The notes under the pieces were generated by a model. That model worked only from the letters and a program-made list of their open reading frames with translations. It did no database searches and was not told the origin of the DNA. Below are positions 54,474 to 63,945 of a DNA stretch of 64,000 bases, one piece after another (the first letter of the stretch is position 1; every line of letters starts with the position of its first letter). The translations under genes and the position numbers were made by a program. Location: contig CAWHUM010000015.1 in NCBI GenBank assembly GCA_963832445.1, positions 264,840-328,839 on the forward strand, given 5' to 3'. Origin of the DNA: AWTP1-13 sp963832445. GTDB lineage: Bacteria; Pseudomonadota; Alphaproteobacteria; Rhizobiales; Hyphomicrobiaceae.

Positions 54474-55762
54474 CTACTGCAGCAGCTTCTCAGAGAGCAT
54501 CCGTTCCTGCACCGCCAGTCGCTCGCGGTAACCGGCACTCACCGCCGCAATTTGTCTTTCATAAGCAGAGCGATCCGATGCAAGTCTGGAAAATTGCTCA
54601 ATCAATAAGTCGACGTCGAGCGATTCGACATGCTGACAAAATTCCCCAAGGCCCATATCTGCCATCAACACTTTGTTCTTCTCAGCATAGCCTATTGAAA
54701 CGGACGGTCTGCCGAGCTTCAGGGCGCAGACGATATTGTGGAACCTAGTCGCGACAACAATTTGGGTTTGCCCAATTTGCCGCATGAGACCCTGGAGCGT
54801 TTGGACAGGTTCGGCGACGATGCCTTCGCGAGCATAGCCCGGGCGCGTTTGAGCCAAGATGCGCAAGAGGTCGTTAACGGCACGCTCGTCTGTGTCCTCT
54901 CCAGTGAGTATGCGCACGTGATGCTCTTGATCCAACAACCAGAGTACGAACCGAGACATCTTATTCAGGTAGTTCTCATAGATTGCAGCGCCCTCGACCA
55001 CGTCCCTGCCCCATCCATAGTAGGCCATGATACCGACGCCGACGGACAGGCGTCGTGATTTTGGCTCCTGCGTACTCTGAACTAGAGGAACCGGTAGGGC
55101 GAACGCTACGTCTGGGTAGACGGGATTCTGTGCTCGAGTTCGAGCCCGACGCTTTGCATGTAGTCCTTCGAAGTGGTGTCTCGATACGAGCGGTAGTGGG
55201 CCATGCGTGCGGCTGACTTCATAAGCCAGCGGCTCAGCGGATGGACGATCGGGCCTGCCCCAACACTGACGAACGCGATCCGTGTTCCCCATAGCCTTGC
55301 GCCGAGGCACCAAGCGAAGAGCGACGCCGGCATCCCCCAAAACGGCTCGCCATAGTCGTCCAATATTCCGGTACCCGGCATGACCAGGATATCGAATTTG
55401 CGCACGCTATTGAATGCGTGCGCCAGCTGGAGAAGCTTTCGGGTCGGAAGAAAGGCGGCGAGAGCCCGCCTAATGAAGCCATTGGCCGTCTCCCCTCCGA
55501 TCCGGATCGCTGACACACCGTATTCGTCCCGGACGTAAGTGGGGTTTGGGCAGATGCAGACGATCTCGGCCTCTGGAAAATTAGTTCGGAAGAAAGTCAG
55601 CATCACTTCGAGCGACCCGTCATTTCCGGAATTGCCGGAGCCGAACAAACCGAACAGCCCAACTCTCTTGGGTGACGTCTGCACTGCTACGCTCCGATCC
55701 GCTGAGCTCGGGGGTTGGCCAAGAACTCGCCGACAGCGCGGGGCCGTGCAAATCGCCGGCAA
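54474..55762 (-). CDS. polysaccharide pyruvyl transferase family protein (one frameshift)
   Basis: About 429 residues. VGLFGLFGSGNSGNDGSLEV, FDILVMPGTGILDDYG, FVSVGAGPIVHPLSRWLM, then after a break near 55115 RRLSVGVGIMAYYGW, IVVATRFHNIVCALKLGRPS and YAEKNKVLMADMGLG. These are the signatures of the CsaB/WcaK family (the RFHxxxxAL motif is diagnostic), adding ketal pyruvate to a sugar residue. This should give the polymer negative charge. The first 25 residues may not be translated. Confidence 0.85.
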
Positions 55763-55840
55763 AAAACCAGAGACTTACGGTGCTGCGAGGAGCAATCTCC
55801 CGTTAGGAGACCGGTGCGGGCAACGGGCTTTTTGGGCAAC

Positions 55841-57229
55841 CTAAGCATGAGTGATGATGAGAGTAGCTTGCGCGCTGTTCAGGATGGCGACGTTGCCAGA
55901 GTTCTCGTTGCAGCGACGCATTACGACCTGCGAGGGCCTACCAACAAGATATCTCTCGACGCCCTCGTCGAGCGCGCGAGCATAGACTTCGAGCGCACCG
56001 TCGATGGCCTCGATGGTCGCTTCGACGTCGGCGTCGCTGTGCGAGTAGCTAACTACTAGCGACGGCATCAGCACGCCTCGTTTGATCGTCTCCTGCAGGA
56101 GCAGCGAACGATAAGCTTGCGAGGGCTTGCCCTCGCGATCGAGCGTGCCATAGAGCAGACAGCACGGTCTGCCTACCATCTTGACATGCTCGCCGAGGCC
56201 GCGCCGCTTGACGACCTCTTCCATTCCGGCGCGCAGCCGAGTGCCCTGCTTGTAGAGATGCTCGATTACCGGCTCGGTACCGTAAACCCGCATTGCCGCG
56301 ATTGCCGCCGCGAGCGAGTGGGTCTCTGCACCATGGGTGGTCGACAGCAGGAACACACGCGGCTTGTCGGTGTGGTCGAGCCCGCCGAGACGCATGAACT
56401 CGCGCTTTCCCGCCAGCGCCGAGACTGAAAAGCCGTTGGCAAGCGCCTTGCCAAAGCACGAGAGGTCCGGGACGATGTCGTAGACCTTCTGTGCGCCTGC
56501 TTGTGCCAGCGAAAGCCGGTGATCATCTCGTCAAAGATCAGGAGCGCCCCGTTAGCCTGGCACACGCGCTGCAGCTCGTGCAGGAAATTGTCGCGTGGCT
56601 CCTCCGTGCGCGCGGCCTCGAGGATGCAGGCGGCGATCTGGTTCGGGTGCCGCTCGAACAGCGCCTTCACGCTGGCGATGTCGTTGTAGCGAAACGATAC
56701 GGTGAGCTTCTGGGTGACCTCTGGGATGCCGGCGTTCATCGCCGTGGTGCCGATGAACCAATCGTCGACCGAGAAGAACGGGTGATCTTCGCAGATGGCG
56801 ATGAGATCGCGGCCGGTGTAGGCACGCGCCAGCCTGACTGCACCCGAGGTCGCGTCCGAGCCGTCCTTGCAGAACTTCACCATCTCGGCGCCTGTGATGA
56901 GACCGAGGAACTCCTCCGCACATTCGATCTCAACGCGGCGTCGGTCGCGTGAAATTGCAGCCCAGGTCGAGCGCGTCGCGGGCGGCCTCGACCACGGGGG
57001 GAAAGGCGTGGCCCAGGCCGACGGCACGGTTGCCCATGCCGTACTCTATGTACTCGTTGCCGTCGGCGTCCCAGACGTGGCAGCCCGCCCCGCGGACGAT
57101 GAAGCCGGGCGCCAGCACTGGATACTGATCGTCTCCCTTCGCGTACGTATGGCTGCCGCCTGGGATGAGCTCGTGGGCCCTTTTTTGCAGACGTTTGGAG
57201 GCTTCAAATCGATCGATGGTTGCGCGCAC
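55841..57229 (-). CDS. class III aminotransferase, glutamate-1-semialdehyde aminomutase-like (frameshifted)
   Basis: About 460 residues. HELIPGGSHTYAKGDDQYPV, GCHVWDADGNEYIEYGMGNR, EMVKFCKDGSDATSGAVRLA, ANGALLIFDEMITGFRW and the PLP-lysine segment SCFGKALANGFSVSALAG. Breaks near 56945 and 56510. The family converts GSA in haem synthesis, but a relaxed subgroup in sugar clusters acts on nucleotide-linked or hexulose substrates. Its setting among CDP-sugar genes favours the second role. It may place an amino group on the sugar made by its neighbours. Confidence 0.82.
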
Positions 57230-57393
57230 TTACCTAGTCCTTTCCCGGAGCAATGCCTTCGACTCCACGCTTGTCCTCACTGCTTCCCCAACTTTCCGCT
57301 GGCCGCTTCAGATCCCGTCCCATACCGCTCCGGTACGCTTGCCGGCATAACTGGAGGCTGCTCACTCTCACCAACATCCGAACAAGAAGGCTG

Positions 57394-58049
57394 CTACCCC
57401 AGCCGGGCCTTCCTCAGGAAAAATGCCTCCGCGTAGCCCCCGGGCGCGCGGCACTCCATGCCGCGCAGGCGTGCGAGCCCGCGGAACGTTTCCGCATCGA
57501 ACCAGTCCTTGGAGCGCTGCGTGCCGAAATGGGCGAGCAGCAGCTCCATCTTGCGCTCCATGCACTCTGTGCCGACCGGGACGTAGAGGTTGGGCTGGCC
57601 AAGGTCGCCGTCCCACTTGGGAATCTCGTACTCGAGGATCAGATGGTCGCGGAACGTGTTCCAGGTGAGCTGGCAGACCTCGCGATGATCCTGATGCGCG
57701 TCGTCGCGCCGGTGGGTGAGAATCACGTCCGGCTGAACGCGGCGCCTTGAGGCCTTCGATCCACGACTTCAACTCGCGACCCTCGTAGGGGAAGAAGCCG
57801 TCCCGGAATGCCGCGAGTTCGATCTTCTGGCTCTCCGCGCCGGCCAGGAAGGCGGTGGCCGAAGCCTCGGCCTCCGTCGCGCGCTCGTCGCTGGCGCTCA
57901 GCACGCACCAGTGGACGTCGAGGCGGACTCCGGATGCGATCCAGCTCAGGATCGTTGCCGCCCGCGCCGATCTCGATGTCGTCGGAATGCGCTCCGAGGC
58001 ACAGGACCGAAAGACGATCGCCGGGACGGACGAGCTGCAAGGCTTTCAT
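57394..58049 (-). CDS. PIG-L/LmbE family deacetylase (frameshifted)
   Basis: About 220 residues. N-terminal RLSVLCLGAHSDDIEIGAGG contains the zinc/substrate motif AH(S/P)DDIEIG, and VILTHRRDDAHQDHREVCQL the second histidine region. Breaks near 57955 and 57740. The family removes N-acetyl groups from sugars and glycolipid precursors. It lies 15 bases from rfbF on the same strand. ATG 58049 begins MKALQLVRPG. Confidence 0.83.
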
Positions 58050-58064
58050 GGTCTGCCCGCCGCT

Positions 58065-58859
58065 TCATCGGCCGCGGTTCGCACCGTCGCCGGGCAAACG
58101 CCAGGGCATCTTGCCCTGCTCGACCAGGTCTTCCAGGATCTGCCGGTCTCTCAGAGTGTCCATGGAGCGCCAGAAGCCCTCGTGCTTGTAGGCCATCAGC
58201 TGATTGTCGGCGATCAGGCGGCGGAAGGGCTCGATCACCAGCTCCTCGCCCTCGCGCATGTACTCGAAGATGCCCTTGCGGAACAGGAAGTAGCCGCCGT
58301 TGATCCAGATGTCCGAGCGGTCGGAGGTGCGGAACTCGCGCACCCTGCCGGTATCGTCGATGTCGGCCAGGTGGTAGGTGAGCGGCGGCCGGATGGCGAG
58401 GAAGCAGGCGAGCTTGCCGCTCTTCTTGAAGCCGTCGATCATATCGTGCAGGTTCACGTCGGTCAGGCCGTCGCTGTAGTTGGCGAGGAACATGTCCTCG
58501 TCGCGCACGAGATCGCGCACCGCCCACAGGCGCTCGCCGATGTTGCGCCAGATGCCGGTGTCGATCATCGTGACCCGCCAGTCCTCGCGGGGCTCGCCCA
58601 GGAGCTCGACCTTCGACCCGAAGCCCGACACCACGCAGTCGGCGTAGACTTGCGGGCGGTAGTTCAGGAAGAACTCCTTGATGATGTTGGCCTTGTAGCC
58701 GAGGCACAGGATGAAATCGTTGTGCCCGTACTGGCTGTAGTACTGCATCACGTGCCAGAGAATGGGCTGATTGCCGATCGGGATCATCGGCTTGGGAATG
58801 CTTTCCGAGTACTCGCGAATGCGCGTGCCCAGACCACCGCAGAACAGTACGACCTTCAT
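58065..58859 (-). CDS. rfbF: glucose-1-phosphate cytidylyltransferase
   Basis: 264 residues, intact. VVLFCGGLGTRIREYSESIP and KPMIPIGNQPILWHVMQYY (nucleotide-binding loop), DMFLANYSDGLTDVNLHDMI and EGFWRSMDTLRDRQILEDL are diagnostic of RfbF. Makes CDP-glucose, precursor of CDP-linked deoxy sugars. Begins 3 bases after the methyltransferase stop. A CDP-glucose 4,6-dehydratase (RfbG) has not been seen in the window. Confidence 0.95.
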   Translation of the reverse strand: MKVVLFCGGLGTRIREYSESIPKPMIPIGNQPILWHVMQYYSQYGHNDFILCLGYKANIIKEFFLNYRPQVYADCVVSGFGSKVELLGEPREDWRVTMIDTGIWRNIGERLWAVRDLVRDEDMFLANYSDGLTDVNLHDMIDGFKKSGKLACFLAIRPPLTYHLADIDDTGRVREFRTSDRSDIWINGGYFLFRKGIFEYMREGEELVIEPFRRLIADNQLMAYKHEGFWRSMDTLRDRQILEDLVEQGKMPWRLPGDGANRGR

Positions 58860-58862
58860 GAG

Positions 58863-60132
58863 CTATCCCCGCGGATCGATGACGGTTGCCTCCGGGATCG
58901 GAACGACGAACTTGGCGCCCCATTCGCCGACGTGGCGCATCTGGTTGACGATCTCGTGCCTCAGGTTCCAGGGCAGGATGAGGATGTAGTCGGGCTTGGC
59001 CGCGTCGATGGCCTCGACCGGGTGGATGGGGATGTGCATGCCCGGTGTGAAGCGGCCATGCTTGTAGGGATTGCGGTCCACGGTGAAGTCGAGAAAGTCG
59101 GTGCCGATGCCGCAGTAGTTGAGCAGCGTATTGCCCTTGCCGGGGGCGCCGTAGCCGCAGATGCGTTTGCCCTCGTTCTTGGCGGCGATCAGGAACGCCA
59201 GCAGCTTGCGCTTGGTGCGCCGCACCTGGTCGGCGAACGCCGCGTAGGTGGCGAGATCCTCGAAGCCCATGCGCCGTTCGCGCGCGAGCAGGTCAGCAAC
59301 GCTCGGCGCACGCTGACCGCTGCGAGGCGGCATGCGCAAGATAGACGCGCAGCGATCCGCCGTGGGTCGAGAGCTCCTCCACGTCGATCAGCTTGAGGCC
59401 GTGGCGCGCGGCGAGGCGCTCGATCGTCACGAACGAGAAGTAGGAGAAGTGCTCGTGGTAGATGGTGTCGAACTGGTTCTCCGCCATCAGCCGCTCCAGG
59501 TGCGGGAACTCGAGCGTGATGACACCCTCCGGCTTGAGCAGGCGCACCATGCCGGCAACGAAGTCGTTGAGGTCCGGAACCTGGGCCAGCACGTTGTTGC
59601 CGATGATGAGGTCGGCCCGCTTGCCCTCGGCGACCAGCTCTGCCGCCAGCCTCCGGCCGAAGAAGTCGACCCGGGACGGTATGCCCTTGTCGATCGCGAC
59701 CTTGGCCACGTTGGCGGCCGGCTCGATGCCGAGGACGGGAACGCCGAGCGGCAGGAAGTGCTGCAGTAGGTAGCCGTCGTTGCTGGCGAGCTCGACGGCC
59801 AGGCTATCGGGCCCGAGGCCGAGCCGCTTGGTGATGGCCTCGCAGTAGGCCTTGGCGTGCGCCACCCAGCTTGTCGAATAGGACGAGAAATAGGCGTACT
59901 CGCGGAAGATGTGCTCCGGGCTCACATACTCCTTGAGCTGGACCAGAAAGCATTCCCCGCACACAAGCGCGTGGAGCGGAAAGTACGGCTCCATGGCATC
60001 GAGCTGGTCAGGAGCGAGAAAGCTCTCGCATAGCGGCGACATGCCAAGGTCGACGAAGGTATGCTCTAGCCCGGTGCCGCACAAACGGCATCGATCCTGA
60101 TTAGTCTCGTCAGGGGCCGAGAAATTCGTCAT
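58863..60132 (-). CDS. zinc-finger-containing sugar C-methyltransferase (NovU/TylCIII-like; one frameshift)
   Basis: About 423 residues. N-terminal zinc-binding motif CRLCG with the second pair in LVCGECFLV, then the SAM-binding domain SLAVELASNDGYLLQHFLP and HEHFSYFSFVTIERLA, then after a break near 59325 the third domain with KRKLLAFLIAAKNEGKRICG, YGAPGKGNTLLNYCG, DYILILPWNLRHEI. This three-domain build belongs to the C3-methyltransferases of CDP- and TDP-keto sugars. It would give a branched-chain sugar. ATG 60132 gives MTNFSAPDETNQDRCRLCG. Confidence 0.87.
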
Positions 60133-60368
60133 GGCCGGGTACAAAACTTTCCGTCGAGATCATTGCTACCTAATGGATGCACATGTCACTCGAATGATGT
60201 GCTCCGCCACCAACCAGCGTAGCAAGAGTTGCGCCAATCAGCGTAGTTTTCAACTCCTAACCCGAATGGCATCATGCGTACCAGGGAAAGCCTAGAGCAC
60301 TGTTAAGCGAGCCAAGAGCACCAGCGCGTGGACGGGTGCGCTCTTGCGACGGAACTGTACTCCAGCGT

Positions 60369-61682
60369 TCATGCCGGCTGCAGCAAACCATGGTTGATGA
60401 GCAAGGCTGCGGTGCCAGAGACTGCGGCAAAGGGTAGCTCCGCACGCTCGGCGATATCGAGTAGCGAATGCTTGCCGTCGGACAGGTTGAGTACCCACAG
60501 CATGGCCATGGTGCGCGCGGCCACGTCCCGATGGCCGCCAATGGCACTATAGAGGCCGCGCTTGCCGAGCTGCGGTTCACCTCTTGGACAGGTATTTTGG
60601 AAAGTATGATTTCCCTCCAGAACCTGGATTAGCTTGGCGATAATCCCGTACGAAGCCTCCAGGTGCTCAGGCTTGATAAACTCAAGATTGTCGGCCGACG
60701 TGTGGTACTCGGGAAAGGTCCCGAACTTGCTGCGCTGAAAGAGCCCTACCGCCAGGTCGAAACCCGGCGAGCAATACTGTCGCTCGTCGTATCCATAAGG
60801 CGAGAAATCGAGGATCGTCGGTGTAAGCCCTGAATGTCTCAGGACATGGACCATGGCCCGGTCGACCTCGGCGTTGCCTCGACGGCTGCGCTTGTAGGTC
60901 GGACCACCACCGTCGCCGACGCACGACATCACAAGCCCATGCTTGATGCGCTCCACCTTGTCCTCGTTGCGCGACAGCCAGGTGAGTGCCCCGATCGAGC
61001 CCGGGGCAAACAGGAAGCGGTAGCTGTATCTGGTGTCGAGCAAGCTGATGCGCTTCGCCAGATGGGTGAGAAGCGCAACGCCCGAGCAGTTGTCGTTCGC
61101 CAGCGATGGGTGGCAGATGTGCGCCGACAGTAAGACCTCGTCCTTGCTCGCACCTGGATGCAGGTATTCGCCATAGCTGAGGGAGCCGTCCTCGATGGTC
61201 GAATTGATCACGACCTCATAGGTCTCATCGCGAAGGCCCTCGAGCTGCCGATGGGGCAGGCAGAACCCCCAGTTCTCGGCGTAGTAGGACGTTCGATAGG
61301 GAATGAGATTGGGCTGCTGCGGGAGGGAGTAGAGGTGCTGCTTGAGCTCGGCCAGTGGCAGGTGCGCGCGCACCGGCGTGCTGTAGCTCATCACGTGCAG
61401 GTTGGAATTGGCGAAATCGACGATCTTGTGCCCACGGGCATCGCGAATGTAGGCGTCGCGAATGTTCCATTCGCGCGGCACGGTCCAGTCGAACGCTTGG
61501 GTACCGCTCGCAACCTCGTGGACGGTAAGCGGGATATGGGCGGCAACGTGGCGCAGCGTTTCGCGCACGCCATTACCGGTGATGCTGCGGCAGATCGGAT
61601 AGATCTCGGCGGCCAGGGCATAGATGTGCTCGCCGATGCCATCCGACTCGAGCGCCTGGCTCACGTCGCCTGGCGGGTTCAT
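60369..61682 (-). CDS. DUF4910 aminopeptidase-like protein in the CDP-sugar cluster
   Basis: 437 residues, intact. Core text DAYIRDARGHKIVDFANSNL, LLSAHICHPSLANDNCSGVA (metal-binding His and Asp), YHTSADNLEFIKPEHLEASY, and a C-terminal winged-helix-like tail (SLLDIAERAELPFAAVSGTA). The fold is that of M28-like zinc aminopeptidases; members lie in branched-sugar clusters, where they are thought to act in sugar modification rather than proteolysis. ATG 61682 overlaps the epimerase stop by 4 bases. Confidence 0.83.
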   Translation of the reverse strand: MNPPGDVSQALESDGIGEHIYALAAEIYPICRSITGNGVRETLRHVAAHIPLTVHEVASGTQAFDWTVPREWNIRDAYIRDARGHKIVDFANSNLHVMSYSTPVRAHLPLAELKQHLYSLPQQPNLIPYRTSYYAENWGFCLPHRQLEGLRDETYEVVINSTIEDGSLSYGEYLHPGASKDEVLLSAHICHPSLANDNCSGVALLTHLAKRISLLDTRYSYRFLFAPGSIGALTWLSRNEDKVERIKHGLVMSCVGDGGGPTYKRSRRGNAEVDRAMVHVLRHSGLTPTILDFSPYGYDERQYCSPGFDLAVGLFQRSKFGTFPEYHTSADNLEFIKPEHLEASYGIIAKLIQVLEGNHTFQNTCPRGEPQLGKRGLYSAIGGHRDVAARTMAMLWVLNLSDGKHSLLDIAERAELPFAAVSGTAALLINHGLLQPA

Positions 61683-62800
61683 GTGACGCTCTGGTGGTCT
61701 CCCTTTGCCTCGTCCGTCTGCGAAAGCGGCAGGTCCCGATGATGCCGAGGCACGTGCCCTGCTGCTTCCGCCACGAAGCGCAGCTCTGGGTTGAGGAGGC
61801 CCTCGCCGATTAGTTTCCTGATATGGGCAATGCGCTGGTAGCGGGGGCCCTCAAACTCCTCGAGCGTGAGCTTGGACGAGCGGTAGGCCGCATGAAGCTG
61901 CTCGGCACCCCGGCGCGCGTCCCACTGTGGCTTGAACTCGGGCAGCACCCGCTTGATCTTCTCGAAACTCACCCGGTAGGAGCGCTTGTCCGGCCCGGCA
62001 TCCGGAGCGAACTCGATCCGGCAACCGGGCACAACGCCGGAGACGATCTCGGCCAAATCGCGCATGCGGTAGTTGTGTTCGGTCTGGCCGACATTGAAAG
62101 CCTGATTGAACACCCGCTCCTCCGGCGCCTCGAGGGCGGCGATGAAGGCGCGGGCGATATCCTCGATGTGGACGATAGGCCGCCAGGGTGTCCCGTCTGA
62201 CTTCAGATAGATGCGGCCCGACGTAACCGCGTGTGCCACGAGGTTGTTCAGCACGATGTCGAAGCGCAGCCGCGGTGACACGCCATAGGCGGTGGCAGGG
62301 CGCAAGAACACTGGGCAGAAGCCTCCACCGGCGAGGCGAGCTATGTCGCGCTCGGACCGCACCTTGGACTCACCGTACGGTGTGACGGGGTTCAACGGTG
62401 CCGTCTCGTCGATCAGCTCCTCACCGGCCTGGCCATAGTTGCTGCAGGAGGAGGCGTACACGAACCGCTTGACACCGGCCCGCTTAGCCAACGTCGCCAT
62501 GCGTACGCTGGCATGATGGTTGATGGCGTAGGTGGTTTCGGGGTCGAGGTTGCCCAATGGATCATTGGAGAGGGCGGCCAAATGAGCGACCGCATCAATG
62601 CCTGCGAAGTCAGAGACATCCGCATCCCTTACATCCTTGCGGATCAAGGGAACCGATCGAATTTCGCCTCCAGCGGCGTAGGTACAATTCCTGTACAGGT
62701 CACTGTCGTAGCCGACGACGCTGTGCCCAGCCCCGAGCACCATCGGTGTCATCACCGTGCCGATGTAGCCCAAGTGCCCAGTTATCAAGATACGCATCAC
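61679..62800 (-). CDS. NAD-dependent epimerase/dehydratase, extended SDR
   Basis: About 372 residues. NAD motif ILITGHLGYIGTVMTPMV, then AHLAALSNDPLGNLDPETT, YASSCSNYGQAGEELIDE and the active-site YGESK. C-terminal part VLPEFKPQWDARRGAEQLHA. The start is either GTG 62800 or ATG 62797; the latter shares a base with an upstream stop (TGATG). Likely to remodel the CDP-4-keto sugar; it could take the place of RfbG, but the motifs are not those of a classical dehydratase. Confidence 0.87.
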   Translation of the reverse strand: MMRILITGHLGYIGTVMTPMVLGAGHSVVGYDSDLYRNCTYAAGGEIRSVPLIRKDVRDADVSDFAGIDAVAHLAALSNDPLGNLDPETTYAINHHASVRMATLAKRAGVKRFVYASSCSNYGQAGEELIDETAPLNPVTPYGESKVRSERDIARLAGGGFCPVFLRPATAYGVSPRLRFDIVLNNLVAHAVTSGRIYLKSDGTPWRPIVHIEDIARAFIAALEAPEERVFNQAFNVGQTEHNYRMRDLAEIVSGVVPGCRIEFAPDAGPDKRSYRVSFEKIKRVLPEFKPQWDARRGAEQLHAAYRSSKLTLEEFEGPRYQRIAHIRKLIGEGLLNPELRFVAEAAGHVPRHHRDLPLSQTDEAKGDHQSVT

Positions 62801-63055
62801 AAACCAGCCTCATGACAAAAGCTTCCGGCCTGCGCCCCCGCGGCAATCGAGCGATTTAGGTCGCTCAGCTGCAGCTCCGAGATCAAGCCCGGCACGCCCG
62901 GCACATTCGCCGCGTCACGGACGTAAGTCAACCAGCGAGCGAGGTTAACCCTGCCGGCGTGCGTTGAGCTTTGGGTTCAAGTTCCTTGATGATATTGAGC
63001 GGGGCGCTCCGAGCGATGTCCTTGCGAAAGCGCAAGGTGTCGGCGATGACAGGCC
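62797..63055 (-). pseudogene. C-terminal remnant of an unidentified gene
   Basis: Protein-like text across one frame change near 62945: IADTLRFRKDIARSAPLNII then KELEPKAQ, and NLARWLTYVRDAANVPGVPG then LISELQLSDLNRSIAAGAQA. Its TGA shares the A with the epimerase ATG (TGATG), the classic sign of translational coupling, which suggests a real gene stood here. It is cut off at its 5' side by the divergent rmlC-like gene. No family recognised. Confidence 0.35.
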
Positions 63056-63077
63056 GAGCCCTTGGGGAAGACGGAGA

Positions 63078-63584
63078 ATGCTTTTCAGGATCACAAAGCT
63101 GCAGGATGTGAGACTGATCGAGCTAGAGCCGGTCAGCGACCAGCGTGGGTATTTTGCCCGCACGTTCTGTGCGCGCGAGTTCGCGGGGGCGGGGCTTGCG
63201 AGCGTGTTCGTTCAGCAAAGCGTGTCCCATACCACACGCAAGGGCTCCGTTCGTGGCATGCACTACCAGAGGCCCCCGCACGAGGAGGTCAAGCTCATTC
63301 GCTGCCTGGCCGGCGCCATATACGATGTCCTCATCGATCTGAGGCCGGCGTCTTCCACCTACATGCAATGGGAGGCCTACGAACTCGCTGCCGGGGACAG
63401 GCGCCAACTCTACGCGCCAACCGGCTTCGCCCATGGCTTCCAGACGCTCGCGCCTGACACCGAGGTCGGTTACATGATGACGGCGTTCTATGCGCCGGAA
63501 GCCGCCGCCGGCGTCCGTCACGACGATCCGGCGTTTCCAATCGCCTGGCCGCTGCCGGTGAGCGTATTTCACCGAAGGCCGTAG
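63078..63584 (+). CDS. dTDP-4-dehydrorhamnose 3,5-epimerase-like protein
   Basis: 168 residues. FRITKLQDVRLIELEPVSDQ, RGYFARTFCAREFAGAGL, FVQQSVSHTTRKGSVRGMHY (catalytic His in RGMHY), EEVKLIRCLAGAIYDVLIDL and APTGFAHGFQTLAPDTEVGY. Standard RmlC fold, slightly shorter than RmlC proper (about 180). GGAG precedes ATG 63078. In this setting it more probably epimerises a CDP-linked keto sugar than makes rhamnose, as no rmlA, rmlB or rmlD is in the window. Confidence 0.88.
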   Translation: MLFRITKLQDVRLIELEPVSDQRGYFARTFCAREFAGAGLASVFVQQSVSHTTRKGSVRGMHYQRPPHEEVKLIRCLAGAIYDVLIDLRPASSTYMQWEAYELAAGDRRQLYAPTGFAHGFQTLAPDTEVGYMMTAFYAPEAAAGVRHDDPAFPIAWPLPVSVFHRRP

Positions 63585-63945
63585 CTGGCCGGATTTTGCA
63601 GGAAGATTGTCGCCTATCCGTGCCAAAGGAGAGGGAACGTAGTGGTGAGCAGCAAACAGTCGTCAGGGTGGGAGGGTCCGAAGACCTGGGTTATGCGCTC
63701 CTCCCCGGTGCTAACTCATGGAAGCACTCAGTTCTATTTAAATCTATCGACGAGTTGGGTGTCTGCCCGTTGAGCCCGTGCCGCTCCCAGATGATGTCCT
63801 CGATCCGACGCCGATCGATCCACGGAGAGAGTGCGGTGCGAAACCTGGACTGCACCTGATCGTGCGGTTGTTACCCGGCAATGTCGGCGCGAAGGGCTTC
63901 GGCCGCGGTGTCCGGCATTGCTCCACTCCAAGTCCTTGAAATCGT
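63585..63945. other. gene-free stretch before tRNA-Thr
   Basis: No gene I can support. The text in one plus frame (LPDDVLDPTPIDPRRECGAK) is protein-like but has no start or family. No integrase or attachment-site repeat was found next to the tRNA. Confidence 0.4.

Noticed and set aside
55841..57229. Haem-biosynthesis hemL annotation for the GSA-like aminotransferase
   Set aside because: The enzyme is in a CDP-sugar cluster, and true HemL is normally found in housekeeping regions; alphaproteobacteria also make aminolevulinate by the HemA (ALAS) route. The sugar-cluster role is more likely.
57855..59396. 513-codon plus-strand open frame across the cytidylyltransferase and methyltransferase genes
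   Set aside because: It is antisense to rfbF, whose signature motifs are unmistakable. No start context or protein-like pattern.
63585..63945. Possible integrase or attachment repeat next to tRNA-Thr
   Set aside because: No recombinase motif and no second copy of the tRNA 3' end could be found by eye within the window.
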